From Frateuria_A sp035944355 (GTDB lineage Bacteria > Pseudomonadota > Gammaproteobacteria > Xanthomonadales > Rhodanobacteraceae), in contig NZ_DASZBH010000014.1 in assembly GCF_035944355.1 (NCBI RefSeq), positions 248,001 to 312,000 on the forward strand: DNA of 64,000 nt, written 5' to 3'. Of the stretch, positions 15,862-28,455 are shown piece by piece. The stretch's first letter is position 1. Every line of letters begins with the position of its first letter. The translations under genes and the position numbers were made by a program. The notes beneath the pieces were generated by a model. It made no database searches. It was not told the origin of the DNA and saw nothing but the letters and a program-made list of their open reading frames with translations.

Positions 15862-16161
15862 TCAGGCCAGTTCGGCCATCAGCGCCAGGTTGACGCGCTC
15901 GCGCAACTCCTTGCCCGGCTTGAAATGCGGCACGTGCTTGCCCGGCAGGGCCACCGCTTCGCCGGTCTTGGGATTGCGCCCCATGCGCGGCGGCCGGTAG
16001 TGCAGCGCGAAGCTGCCGAAACCGCGGACCTCGATACGCTCGCCCTCGGCCAATGCATGGCTCATCTGCTCGATCACGCTCTTGACTGCGAGTTCGACGT
16101 CGCCAAACGCAAGGTGCGTCTGGCGCCTGGCCAGCGCCTCGATCAGTTCGGATTTGGTCAT
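15862..16161 (-). CDS. ihfB: Integration host factor subunit beta
   Basis: DNA-bending histone-like protein, 99 residues. The usual MTKSELIE start, the GFGSF turn and the DNA-intercalating arm RMGRNPKTGE with the conserved proline are all present, and the C-terminal FKPGKELR helix is typical. It lies downstream of rpsA, as in many gammaproteobacteria, where cmk-rpsA-ihfB form one unit. Confidence 0.97.
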   Translation of the reverse strand: MTKSELIEALARRQTHLAFGDVELAVKSVIEQMSHALAEGERIEVRGFGSFALHYRPPRMGRNPKTGEAVALPGKHVPHFKPGKELRERVNLALMAELA

Positions 16162-16189
16162 GGGTCCCCAATGTCCGTGACGTTAAACG

Positions 16190-16214
16190 GCGGGGCGGCT
16201 CGGCGCCGCCCCGC
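16190..16214 (-). other. G+C-rich hairpin between rpsA and ihfB
   Basis: A 10-bp stem (16190-16199 with 16205-16214) with a five-base loop. Only three T follow on the minus strand, so it may be a weak terminator or processing site setting the rpsA:ihfB ratio. A second short inverted repeat overlaps the rpsA stop. Confidence 0.4.
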
Positions 16215-16246
16215 TTCGTACCTCAAGTCATTGTAATCCTAAAGGA

Positions 16247-17920
16247 TTACTCGGACTTGTTGAGCTGCTCCTTGAGCAGCGCGCCCAGCTTGGTGGTGCC
16301 GCCGGAAGCGGAGCCGTACTCGGCCATCGCGTCATGCAGCTCTTCCTCGTCCTTGGCGCGGATCGAGAGCGCCAGCTGGCGACCCTTGCGGTCCATGCCG
16401 GTGAACTTGGCTTCCACCTTGTCGCCGACCTTCAGGTGCTGGGTGGCATCGTCGATGCGCTCCTTGGCGATGTCGTTGGCGCGCAGGTAACCCTCCACGC
16501 CCTCGCCCAGGTCGATCACCGCACCCTTGGCGTCCACTTCCTTCACCGTGCCGGTGACGATCGTGCCGCGCGGGTTGTTGGCCATGAACTGGCCGAACGG
16601 ATCCTGCTCCATCTGCTTGATGCCCAGCGAGATGCGCTCGCGCTCCGGATCGACCGCCAGCACCACCGCCTCGATCTCGTCGCCCTTCTTGAAGTTGCGC
16701 ACGAGGTCTTCGCCGGACGCCTGCCAGGAGATGTCGGACAGGTGGACCAGGCCGTCGATGCCGCCTTCCAGGCCGATGAAGATGCCGAAGTCGGTGATCG
16801 ACTTGATCTGGCCGGACACCTTGTCGTTCTTCTTGTGCATGGCGGCGAACGCTTCCCACGGATTGGAACGCGTCTGCTTGATGCCCAGCGAGATGCGGCG
16901 ACGCTCTTCGTCCACGTCCAGCACCATCACTTCGGTCTCGTCGCCGACCTGCACCACCTTGGCCGGATTGACGTTCTTGTTGGTCCAGTCCATCTCGGAC
17001 ACGTGCACCAGGCCTTCGACGCCCGGCTCGATCTCGACGAAGCAGCCGTAGTCGGTCACGTTCGAAACCTTGCCGAACAGGCGGCTGCCGACCGGGTAGC
17101 GACGCGAGATGTTGACCCACGGATCGTCGCCCAGCTGCTTGAGGCCCAGCGAGACGCGGTTGCGCTCGCGGTCGTACTTGAGTACGCGCACGTCCAGCTC
17201 GTCGCCGACGTTGACCACTTCGGACGGATGGCGCACGCGCTTCCACGCCATATCGGTGATGTGCAGCAGGCCGTCGATGCCGCCCAGGTCCACGAACGCG
17301 CCGTAGTCGGTGAGGTTCTTGACCGTGCCCTTGACCACCGCGCCTTCGGTCAGGCGCTCCAGCAGCTTCTCGCGCTCCTCGGAGAACTCGGTCTCGACGA
17401 CGGCGCGGCGGCTGACCACCACGTTGTTGCGCTTGCGGTCCAGCTTGATGATCTTGAACTCGAGGTCCTTGCCCTCGAGGTACACCGGGTCACGCACCGG
17501 GCGCACGTCGACCAGCGAGCCCGGCAGGAACGCGCGGACGTCCTTGATGTCGACGGTGAAGCCGCCCTTGACCTTGCCGGAGATCTTGCCGGTGATGGTC
17601 TCTTCCTTGTCGAAAGCCTGCTCGAGGTCGTCCCACACCATCGAACGCTTGGCCTTCTCGCGGGAGAGCTTGGTCTCGCCGAAGCCGTCTTCCAGGGCAT
17701 CGAGGGCAACCTTCACCTCGTCGCCCACCTGCACTTCCAGCGTGCCCTCTTCGTCCTTGAACTGCTCGATCGGGACGATGCCCTCGCTCTTGAGGCCGGC
17801 GTTGATCACGACGACGTCGTTGCGGATTTCCACAACGATGCCGGTGACGATGGCACCCGGCTTCAGCTTGGCGATGGCCTGCTGGCTCTGTTCAAACAGC
17901 TCGGCAAAACTTTCAGTCAT
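16247..17920 (-). CDS. rpsA: 30S ribosomal protein S1
   Basis: RNA-binding ribosomal protein needed for initiation on structured mRNAs. The 557-residue protein consists of six S1 (OB-fold) repeats, each recognisable by G-x-V-x-x-I/V and F-V-x-L/I patterns, beginning MTESFAELFEQSQ. Length equals the E. coli protein. The 183-base leader (17921-18103) is G+C-rich; rpsA leaders are often targets of autoregulation, but I could not identify a specific structure here. Confidence 0.98.
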   Translation of the reverse strand: MTESFAELFEQSQQAIAKLKPGAIVTGIVVEIRNDVVVINAGLKSEGIVPIEQFKDEEGTLEVQVGDEVKVALDALEDGFGETKLSREKAKRSMVWDDLEQAFDKEETITGKISGKVKGGFTVDIKDVRAFLPGSLVDVRPVRDPVYLEGKDLEFKIIKLDRKRNNVVVSRRAVVETEFSEEREKLLERLTEGAVVKGTVKNLTDYGAFVDLGGIDGLLHITDMAWKRVRHPSEVVNVGDELDVRVLKYDRERNRVSLGLKQLGDDPWVNISRRYPVGSRLFGKVSNVTDYGCFVEIEPGVEGLVHVSEMDWTNKNVNPAKVVQVGDETEVMVLDVDEERRRISLGIKQTRSNPWEAFAAMHKKNDKVSGQIKSITDFGIFIGLEGGIDGLVHLSDISWQASGEDLVRNFKKGDEIEAVVLAVDPERERISLGIKQMEQDPFGQFMANNPRGTIVTGTVKEVDAKGAVIDLGEGVEGYLRANDIAKERIDDATQHLKVGDKVEAKFTGMDRKGRQLALSIRAKDEEELHDAMAEYGSASGGTTKLGALLKEQLNKSE

Positions 17921-18103
17921 GTTGATTCCAGAAATGAGAAAAGGCCGAAAGCCCCTTGTGCGCGCCGTCGGATGAAATGCGCACGGGCTGACCGGCCCAC
18001 CGGTTGTGGGTGTCGCAGAAAACGCGCCCTATGACGGACCGCCCTGTCGGCACCGTTACCAAAACCCCCGCCGCGGCGGAGGCGCCTAAAGCCGCGAGCA
18101 GCC

Positions 18104-18787
18104 TTATCGGGGCTGCACGACGGCAAGTACTTTCGCGACGACGTCCTCGATGGGCATGCCGGTGGTATCCACCAGAACCGCATCCTCGGCCGGGCGAAGC
18201 GGAGCGACCGCACGCGACGCATCCCGCTCGTCGCGCGCCTCGATCTCGCGCTGAAGGACGCCAAGTGTAACGTTCAGCCCCTTTTCCTTCAACTGCTTAT
18301 AGCGTCTTTTCGCCCGTTCGGCGGCGCTCGCCGTGAGGAACACCTTGAACGGGGCGTCCGGGAAGATCACCGTGCCCATGTCGCGCCCATCGGCGACCAG
18401 GCCCGGAGCTTTGCGGAAACCCAGTTGCAGGTCGACCAAGGCCTGCCTCACGGAAGGGATGGAGGCGATCGCCGAAGCGGCGGCGCCGGCCGTCTCGGTG
18501 CGCAGTTCGTCGGTGGCGTCATGGCCGTTGACGATCACCCGCGTGTCGCCGCCGCCGGCGGCCGCCTGGAAGCGGATCTTCGTGGACTGGGCGCAACGGG
18601 TCACCGCCCCGGCATCGGAGAGATCCAGTCCTTCGGCCCCCGCCGCGTAGCCGACCGCCCGGTACAGGGCTCCCGAATCGAGCAATCGCCAGCCCAGATG
18701 CTCGGCGACCAGGCGGCTGATGGTGCCCTTGCCCGAGCCGGACGGCCCGTCGATGGTCAGGACTGGCACCGGCTGCGTGCGGCTCAT
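18104..18787 (-). CDS. cmk: Cytidylate kinase
   Basis: Phosphorylates CMP/dCMP with ATP. The 227-residue protein has the P-loop GPSGSGKGT at about residues 14-22, the substrate-binding ALYRAVG and the conserved GRDMGTVIFP. ATG 18787 was preferred to a longer open frame because it places the P-loop at the usual distance from the N-terminus. It precedes rpsA and ihfB on the minus strand. Confidence 0.96.
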   Translation of the reverse strand: MSRTQPVPVLTIDGPSGSGKGTISRLVAEHLGWRLLDSGALYRAVGYAAGAEGLDLSDAGAVTRCAQSTKIRFQAAAGGGDTRVIVNGHDATDELRTETAGAAASAIASIPSVRQALVDLQLGFRKAPGLVADGRDMGTVIFPDAPFKVFLTASAAERAKRRYKQLKEKGLNVTLGVLQREIEARDERDASRAVAPLRPAEDAVLVDTTGMPIEDVVAKVLAVVQPR

Positions 18788-18840
18788 GGGGCTCCCGGGC
18801 ATCTGCAAAAGACGCATGGTAACGCGTAGGACACCCCACG

Positions 18841-18869
18841 TTGACCACCCCCAGGGCACGTGCTATCTA
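18841..18869 (+). promoter_or_regulatory. Predicted sigma-70 promoter of the acyl-CoA-binding protein gene
   Basis: TTGACC and TATCTA separated by exactly 17 bases, 29 bases before the ATG. Close to the consensus; not tested. Confidence 0.6.
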
Positions 18870-18898
18870 GCCGCGCCTCCGCCTTGCAGTGCCCCGCC

Positions 18899-19156
18899 AT
18901 GACCGATCTTCGCCGCGAGTTCGAACAGGCCGCCGAGGATGTCAAGCGACTTGGCACCCGGCCCGACAACGACACGCTGCTCAAGCTCTACGCGCTGTAC
19001 AAGCAGGGCTCGCAGGGCGACGTGAAGGGCGGCCTGCCTGGCTTCTTCGACTTCGTCGGCACCGCCAAACACGAAGCCTGGGCGCAACTGTCCGGGACAC
19101 CGCAGGAAGAAGCCATGCACCGCTACATAGCGCTTGTGCGGCAGCTCCTGGCCTGA
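18899..19156 (+). CDS. Acyl-CoA-binding protein
   Basis: Cytoplasmic carrier of long-chain acyl-CoA esters, 85 residues of four-helix type. Conserved features are LKLYALYKQGSQGDV, PGFFDFVGTAKHEAW and the closing YIALVRQL. Prokaryotic ACBPs are uncommon but known in Xanthomonadales and Burkholderia. It sits directly upstream of fadH, which reduces dienoyl-CoA, so a role in fatty-acid degradation is a fair inference. Confidence 0.9.
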   Translation: MTDLRREFEQAAEDVKRLGTRPDNDTLLKLYALYKQGSQGDVKGGLPGFFDFVGTAKHEAWAQLSGTPQEEAMHRYIALVRQLLA

Positions 19157-19281
19157 CGCGCCCATACCGCCCCTGCTTGCCGAGCCAGCCGAGGGCGATC
19201 GGGTGCGGCTGGGCGAGATCGCCGCTTGCTTTCCTTCACCCCGCCCGGCACATTCGTACGATCGTTTGAACGGACGCCGGC

Positions 19282-21294
19282 ATGCCCTACCCGCACCTGT
19301 TTGCTCCGCTGGACCTGGGCCACCTCACGCTGTCCAACCGCATTCTGATGGGCTCGATGCATACCGGGCTGGAAGATCGCGCGGCCGACTACGACAAGCT
19401 CGCAGCCTATTTCGCCGAACGCGCCCGCGGCGGCGTCGCGCTGATGGTCACCGGCGGCATCGCCCCGAGTATCGAAGGCTGGCTCAAGCCGTTCGGCGGC
19501 CGCCTGTCGATGCCCTGGCACGTCGGCCGGCACCGCAAGGTGACCGGCGCCGTGCATGCCGAGGGCGGCCGCATCTGCCTGCAGATCCTGCATGCGGGCC
19601 GCTACGGCTACCACCCCTTGTCGGTGGCGCCCTCGAAACTGAAATCGCCGATCACGCCGTTCACGCCGCGAGCCCTTTCCGGCCGCGGCGTGGAACGGAC
19701 CATCGGCGATTTCGTGCGTTGCGCGAAACTCGCCCGCGAGGCGGGCTACGACGGCGTGGAAGTGATGGGCTCGGAGGGCTACCTGATCAACCAGTTCCTC
19801 GCCGCGCGCACCAACCGGCGCCAGGATGCCTGGGGCGGCGACGCCGCACGCCGCATGCGCCTGGCGATCGAGATCGTGCAGCGCACCCGCGAGGCGGTGG
19901 GGCGCGATTTCATCATCATCTACCGGCTGTCCATGCTGGAACTGGTCGAAGGCGGCCAGTCCTGGGACGAGATCGTCGCGCTGGCCAAGGCCATCGAGGC
20001 GGCCGGCGCCAGCATCATCAACACCGGCATCGGCTGGCACGAGGCGCGCGTGCCGACCATCGTCACCTCGGTCCCGCGCGCGGGCTTTGCCTGGGTCACC
20101 CGCCGGCTGAAGGACGAAGTGAGCCTGCCACTGGTGGCCACCAACCGCATCAACATGCCCGAGGCCGCCGAGCGCGTGCTCGCCGATGGCGAGGCCGACA
20201 TGGTTTCGATGGCGCGGCCGCTGCTGGCCGACCCGGCATGGGCAGCCAAGGCGCGCGCCGGCCGCAGCGCATCGATCAACACCTGCATCGCCTGCAACCA
20301 GGCCTGCCTGGACCATGTATTCCAGAACAGGCGCGCCAGTTGCCTGGTCAATCCGCGTGCCTGCCATGAAACCGAATGGGTCATCGCCCCCGCGGCGCGA
20401 CCCAGGCGCATCGCGGTGGTCGGCGCAGGTCCGGCCGGCCTGGCCTGCGCGACGACGGCGGCCGAACGCGGGCATGCGGTGACGCTGTTCGAACAGTCCG
20501 GCGACATCGGCGGCCAGTTCAACTACGCCAAGCGCATCCCCGGCAAGGAGGAGTTCCACGAGACCCTGCGCTACTACCGGAATCGCCTCGCCGAGGTGCA
20601 GGTTGACGTGCGGCTGGCCACGCGGGCAGATCCGGCCTCGCTGCTGGACTTCGACGAAGTGGTCGTGGCCTGTGGCGTGGTGCCCCGGGCGGTGCGATTT
20701 CCCGGCAGCGAGGACCCGCGCGTGCTCGGCTACCTCGACGTGCTCGCGCATGACCGGCCGGTCGGCGCGCGGGTGGCGATCATCGGCGCCGGCGGCATCG
20801 GTTTCGACGTAGCCGAGTTTCTGGCCCAACGAGCGCCCTCGCCTACTCTGGACCCGGTCCGCTGGGCGCACGAATGGGGCGTGGACCGATCCTTCAGTGC
20901 CCGCGGCGGCTTGCTGCGGCCCGCACCCGAGGCGCCGGCACGGCAGATCTGGCTGTTGCAACGAAGCGAAGGCCGCCCCGGCGCACGCCTCAACAAGACC
21001 ACCGGCTGGGTGCACCGTGCCACGCTGAAGGCAAAGCAGGTGCAGATGCTCGGCGGCGTGCAGTACGTGCGGTTCGACGGCGAGGGCCTGCACATCCTGC
21101 TGGAAGGCCAGGCGCAGGTATTGCCGGTCGACAACGTGGTGCTCTGCGCTGGCCAGGAACCCCATGGCGAGCTGGCGCAGGCCCTACGGCGATCGGGAAG
21201 GAACCCGCACGTGATCGGCGGAGCCGATGTCGCTGCCGAACTCGACGCCAAGCGCGCGATCGCCCAGGGCACGCAGCTGGCCATGTCCCTGTAG
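19282..21294 (+). CDS. fadH: 2,4-dienoyl-CoA reductase (NADPH), FadH-type
   Basis: Flavoenzyme of unsaturated fatty-acid beta-oxidation with three cofactors. The 670-residue protein has an N-terminal old-yellow-enzyme TIM barrel binding FMN, then a [4Fe-4S] site (CIACNQAC with later CLVNPRAC, about residues 335-364) and a C-terminal FAD/NADPH module (VVGAGPAGLACA at about 379, and IIGAGGIGFDVAEFL). The order and spacing match E. coli FadH (672 residues). The gene is preceded by the acyl-CoA-binding protein. Confidence 0.93.
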   Translation: MPYPHLFAPLDLGHLTLSNRILMGSMHTGLEDRAADYDKLAAYFAERARGGVALMVTGGIAPSIEGWLKPFGGRLSMPWHVGRHRKVTGAVHAEGGRICLQILHAGRYGYHPLSVAPSKLKSPITPFTPRALSGRGVERTIGDFVRCAKLAREAGYDGVEVMGSEGYLINQFLAARTNRRQDAWGGDAARRMRLAIEIVQRTREAVGRDFIIIYRLSMLELVEGGQSWDEIVALAKAIEAAGASIINTGIGWHEARVPTIVTSVPRAGFAWVTRRLKDEVSLPLVATNRINMPEAAERVLADGEADMVSMARPLLADPAWAAKARAGRSASINTCIACNQACLDHVFQNRRASCLVNPRACHETEWVIAPAARPRRIAVVGAGPAGLACATTAAERGHAVTLFEQSGDIGGQFNYAKRIPGKEEFHETLRYYRNRLAEVQVDVRLATRADPASLLDFDEVVVACGVVPRAVRFPGSEDPRVLGYLDVLAHDRPVGARVAIIGAGGIGFDVAEFLAQRAPSPTLDPVRWAHEWGVDRSFSARGGLLRPAPEAPARQIWLLQRSEGRPGARLNKTTGWVHRATLKAKQVQMLGGVQYVRFDGEGLHILLEGQAQVLPVDNVVLCAGQEPHGELAQALRRSGRNPHVIGGADVAAELDAKRAIAQGTQLAMSL

Positions 21295-21303
21295 GCCCTG
21301 GCC

Positions 21304-21465
21304 GGAAAAGAAAGCGCCCCGCGAACGACGCGTCGGTATCGGCTCTGGGGGAGGAGGACCGGATACCGCGGGGATAGCGTCGCTGCGGGGCGAGGGCCAC
21401 AGCCACCCGGGGGGAGGGGATGGTGGCTGGACAAGGCAAACGATACGCTCGTCACAGACTGACAT
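21304..21465 (-). ncRNA. Candidate small RNA with C-rich loops, divergent from lysR
   Basis: On the minus strand this segment forms two hairpins. The first, 21429-21400, has an 8-bp stem (CAGCCACC with GGTGGCTG) and a loop of CCCCTCCCCCC type. The second, 21392-21314, is a long interrupted stem (CGCCCCGC / GCGTC / GATACCG arms) with a loop holding CCTCCTCCCCC. It is followed by CTTTCTTTT, a U-rich tail present only in this direction. C-rich loops of this sort can pair with ribosome-binding sites, as in Xanthomonas sX13. No clear -35 was found; an A/T-rich stretch at 21465-21480 could hold a -10. The ends are approximate and the call is a prediction. Confidence 0.45.
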
Positions 21466-21505
21466 CCAATATATATTTGCGGACCGACTTATTTGTCTTT
21501 CGACT

Positions 21506-22414
21506 ATGTTTGACTTGCGCCAGCTCCGCTACTTCGTCGCGGTCGCGGAGGAGCTGAGCTTCACCCGCGCAGCCCAGCGCCTGCACATCTCCCAGCCCCC
21601 GCTCTCGCAACAGATCCAGGCGCTGGAGCAGGACCTGGGCACGCGCCTGTTCGATCGCGACAAGCGCAACGTGGCGCTGACCGAACCGGGGCGGATCCTG
21701 CTGGAGCAGGCGCGGCAGATCCTGGCCAAGGCCGAGGAGGCACGCAGCCACGTCAGCGACGCGGCGGCCGGCTTCAGCGGCGTCCTTCGACTCGCCTACA
21801 CCATCTCGGTGACCTTCCATCGCGCGCTGCCGCAAACGCTGCTTCGCTTCGGCCAGTACGCGCCGAAGGTGCGGATGCAGCTGCACGAGATGTACAGCGA
21901 GCCGCAGTTCACGGCGCTGCGTGCGGACCATATCGATGTCGGCTTCGTGCGCGACGAGCCGCGCCACGAATCGGACGCCCGCGCGCTGCGCATCGACGTG
22001 ATCGATTACGAGCCGCTGCTGCTGGCCGTGCCCAGCGGCCACCCGCTGGCCCGGCTGGACAGCGTGCAGTTCGGCGAACTGGCCAACGAGGCCTTCGTAA
22101 GCCAGCCCCGCGAACTGGCCGCGACCCTGTATGACCGGCTGGTGCAACTGGCTGGCAAGGCGGGGTTCCATCCGCTGATCCGCCAGCAGGCCCAGCAGAT
22201 CAACGGCCTGCTGGCGCTGGTCGCCGCCGGCATCGGGCTCGCGCTGGTGCCGGCCAGCATGCGCGTGGTGCAGCTGGGCGGCGTCAGCTACGTTTCGCTG
22301 GAAGACCCGGACGCCTACCTGCTGCTGGCGGTCGCCAGCCGCCGGGACAATCCATCCCCGGTGCTGGCCAAGTTCCTGCAGATCGTCAAGGGCGTGGAAG
22401 ATGCGGACTTGTGA
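21506..22414 (+). CDS. LysR-family transcriptional regulator
   Basis: DNA-binding regulator of 302 residues: winged helix-turn-helix at about 2-62 (RYFVAVAEELSFTRAAQRLHISQPPLSQQI) and a two-lobe periplasmic-binding-like effector domain from about 90. It is closest in style to the BenM/CatM subgroup. There are no cysteines, so it is not OxyR. Its A/T-rich upstream region is shared with the candidate minus-strand RNA, a layout often used by LysR regulators to control a divergent transcript. The inducer is unknown. fadH ends 211 bases upstream. Confidence 0.88.
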   Translation: MFDLRQLRYFVAVAEELSFTRAAQRLHISQPPLSQQIQALEQDLGTRLFDRDKRNVALTEPGRILLEQARQILAKAEEARSHVSDAAAGFSGVLRLAYTISVTFHRALPQTLLRFGQYAPKVRMQLHEMYSEPQFTALRADHIDVGFVRDEPRHESDARALRIDVIDYEPLLLAVPSGHPLARLDSVQFGELANEAFVSQPRELAATLYDRLVQLAGKAGFHPLIRQQAQQINGLLALVAAGIGLALVPASMRVVQLGGVSYVSLEDPDAYLLLAVASRRDNPSPVLAKFLQIVKGVEDADL

Positions 22415-22437
22415 AGAGGCCAAACCGCAGCTACACT
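22409..22437 (+). promoter_or_regulatory. Predicted sigma-70 promoter of the L36 gene
   Basis: TTGTGA, whose last bases are the lysR stop codon, then 17 bases, then TACACT. It lies 41 bases before the GTG of the L36 gene. Confidence 0.55.
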
Positions 22438-22478
22438 TAGCGGCTTGAATTTCCCCGAATTGTTTCCAGGAGCCTGCC

Positions 22479-22604
22479 GTGAAGGTGCTTTCCTCTCTGA
22501 AGTCCGCCAAGCAGCGGCACCGTGACTGCAAGGTCGTGCGCCGCCGCGGCAAGGTCTTCGTGATCTGCAAGAGCAACCCGCGTTTCAAGGCGCGCCAGCG
22601 CTGA
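22479..22604 (+). CDS. Ribosomal protein L36, cysteine-poor paralogue (YkgO type)
   Basis: A 41-residue very basic protein reading MKVLSSLKSAKQRHRDCK then a second half with VICKSNPRFKARQR. It is the longer, zinc-independent form of bL36: of the four zinc ligands in the canonical form only two cysteines remain. In other bacteria such copies replace the zinc-containing L36 under zinc limitation. Start is GTG at 22479, with AGGAG 7 bases upstream. The gene stands alone with its own promoter and terminator. It was too short for most automatic ORF lists. Confidence 0.9.
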   Translation: MKVLSSLKSAKQRHRDCKVVRRRGKVFVICKSNPRFKARQR

Positions 22605-22620
22605 GCCGTCGGGTTCGACG

Positions 22621-22650
22621 AAAAAAGGCCGCTTGATGCGGCCTTTTTTA
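22621..22650 (+). terminator. Rho-independent terminator after the L36 gene
   Basis: AGGCCGC and GCGGCCT arms around a TTGAT-type loop, flanked by six A before and six T after, so it can act on both strands. It lies 17 bases after the L36 stop and also faces the end of greA. Confidence 0.9.
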
Positions 22651-22717
22651 TTGCCTGCGCTCGGCGCCAGCGGGCTTGGCAGGGCGGCCTAAGCCTACCC
22701 TGCGCGCCCACTGGCGG

Positions 22718-23190
22718 TCACTCGTAGCGCACGCCGGTGATCTCGTAGCGCTTGACGCCGTTGGGCGCCTTGAATTCGAAGCTGTCGCCCGCGCTCTTGC
22801 CGATCAGCGCGCGGGCGATCGGGGAAGACACCGCGATCAGCCGCTGCTTGATGTCCGCCTCCAGGTCGCCCACGATCTGGTAGGTCACCGGCTCGCCCGA
22901 ATCCTCGTCCTCCAGGTCCACGGTCGCCCCGAAGACCACCTTGCTGCCGGCGCCGAGCTTGGACACGTCGATCACCTCGGCGGTCGACAGCGCGGCTTCC
23001 AGCTCGCCGATGCGCCCCTCGATGAAACTCTGCTGCTCCCGGGCCGCGTGGTACTCGGCGTTCTCCTTCAGGTCGCCGTGCGCGCGGGCCTCGGCGATCG
23101 CCGCAATGATCCGCGGACGCTCGATGGACTTCAGGCGCTCCAGCTCGCCGCGCAGGCGCTCCGAACCGGTCTTGGTGATGGGGGCGCGAC

Positions 23191-23194
<4 letters not shown>
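22718..23194 (-). CDS. greA: Transcription elongation factor GreA
   Basis: Rescues backtracked RNA polymerase by stimulating transcript cleavage. The 158-residue protein has the N-terminal coiled coil with the acidic tip (ARAHGDLKENAEYHAAREQQ, about 36-55) and the C-terminal FKBP-like domain with SPIARALIGKSAGD. Its ATG overlaps the carB stop by 4 bases, the carA-carB-greA order common in gammaproteobacteria. Confidence 0.97.
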
Positions 23195-27545
<4,351 letters not shown>

Positions 27546-27757
27546 GGGGGCCGCCTTTAGGTGCAGCAAAGTCCGCAAGCCGCGTGGAAGCAGGCTTGTG
27601 GACCTTGGGGTCGGAAGAAGACTTGGGCGGGACGCAATGATAGGTGCGGGGGGCCTTGCTGTCCACCGCACCGAAGCGTGAACAGGGCGTCCAGCCGTGC
27701 GCCTGGATGCTGCAGGCGCGCGCTAAACTTGTGCCTGTCACGTTCCTGCGGCCGTCC

Positions 27758-28453
27758 ATGAACGCCACTGTCCTGCTCGATCCCGCCCGCCTCGACCGTC
27801 CCGATACGGACGTGCGGCTGGAACCGTTTCCGTTCCTGATCGCCCACGGCCAGCTGCCCGACGATGCGCGCCACGAGCTGGACCGGGATTTCCCCCGCTA
27901 CGCCAGCGCAGGCTTCTTTCCCTACGATCCGGCCGATTGCGGCCCTTCGATCAACGCGCTGGTGGCCAACCTCACCGCGCCGGCCTTTGCACGCACCATC
28001 GGGGCGCGCCTGGGTATCGAAGACCTGAGCCAGTACCCGACGCTGGTCACCCTGTGCCGCCACCTCAACAGGCGCCACGGCACCATCCACACCGACAGCC
28101 GGTCCAAGGTCGCCACGGCGCTGCTCTATCTCAACAACCAGTGGCCGGACACCAGCGACGGCTGCCTGCGTTTCCTGCGCCGGATCGACGATATCGACGA
28201 CCTGGTAGCCCCCGAACTTACGCCGCTGTACGGCGAGTTCGCCGTGTTCAAGCGTTGCGACAACTCCTTCCACGGCCACCTGCCCTACGAGGGCGAGCGG
28301 CGCGTGATCCAGGTCGCCTGGCTCACCAGCGAGGAAGAGAAGCTGCGCAAGACGCGCCGCGGCAAGTTCGCGCGCGGCTTCAAGAAGTTGCTCGGCACGC
28401 TGGACCGCAAATTCGGCGCCGGGCGCGACCGCAACGCCGCGCATCGCGACTGA
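27758..28453 (+). CDS. 2OG-Fe(II) oxygenase family protein of unknown substrate
   Basis: A 231-residue protein with a double-stranded beta-helix oxygenase pattern: the proximal iron ligands are in GTIHTDSRSK (H-x-D, about residues 110-113) and the distal histidine and 2-oxoglutarate-binding arginine are probably in NSFHGHLPYEGERRVIQV. The basic C-terminal tail (about 205-231) is unusual and may bind nucleic acid or membrane surface. A TAAACT sequence about 30 bases upstream may be its -10. Nothing near it indicates a substrate; related proteins act on peptides, sugars or small molecules. Confidence 0.75.
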   Translation: MNATVLLDPARLDRPDTDVRLEPFPFLIAHGQLPDDARHELDRDFPRYASAGFFPYDPADCGPSINALVANLTAPAFARTIGARLGIEDLSQYPTLVTLCRHLNRRHGTIHTDSRSKVATALLYLNNQWPDTSDGCLRFLRRIDDIDDLVAPELTPLYGEFAVFKRCDNSFHGHLPYEGERRVIQVAWLTSEEEKLRKTRRGKFARGFKKLLGTLDRKFGAGRDRNAAHRD

Positions 28454-28455
28454 CC

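Noticed and set aside
21506..22414. LysR regulator as OxyR
   Set aside because: The protein has no cysteine, so the redox switch of OxyR is impossible.
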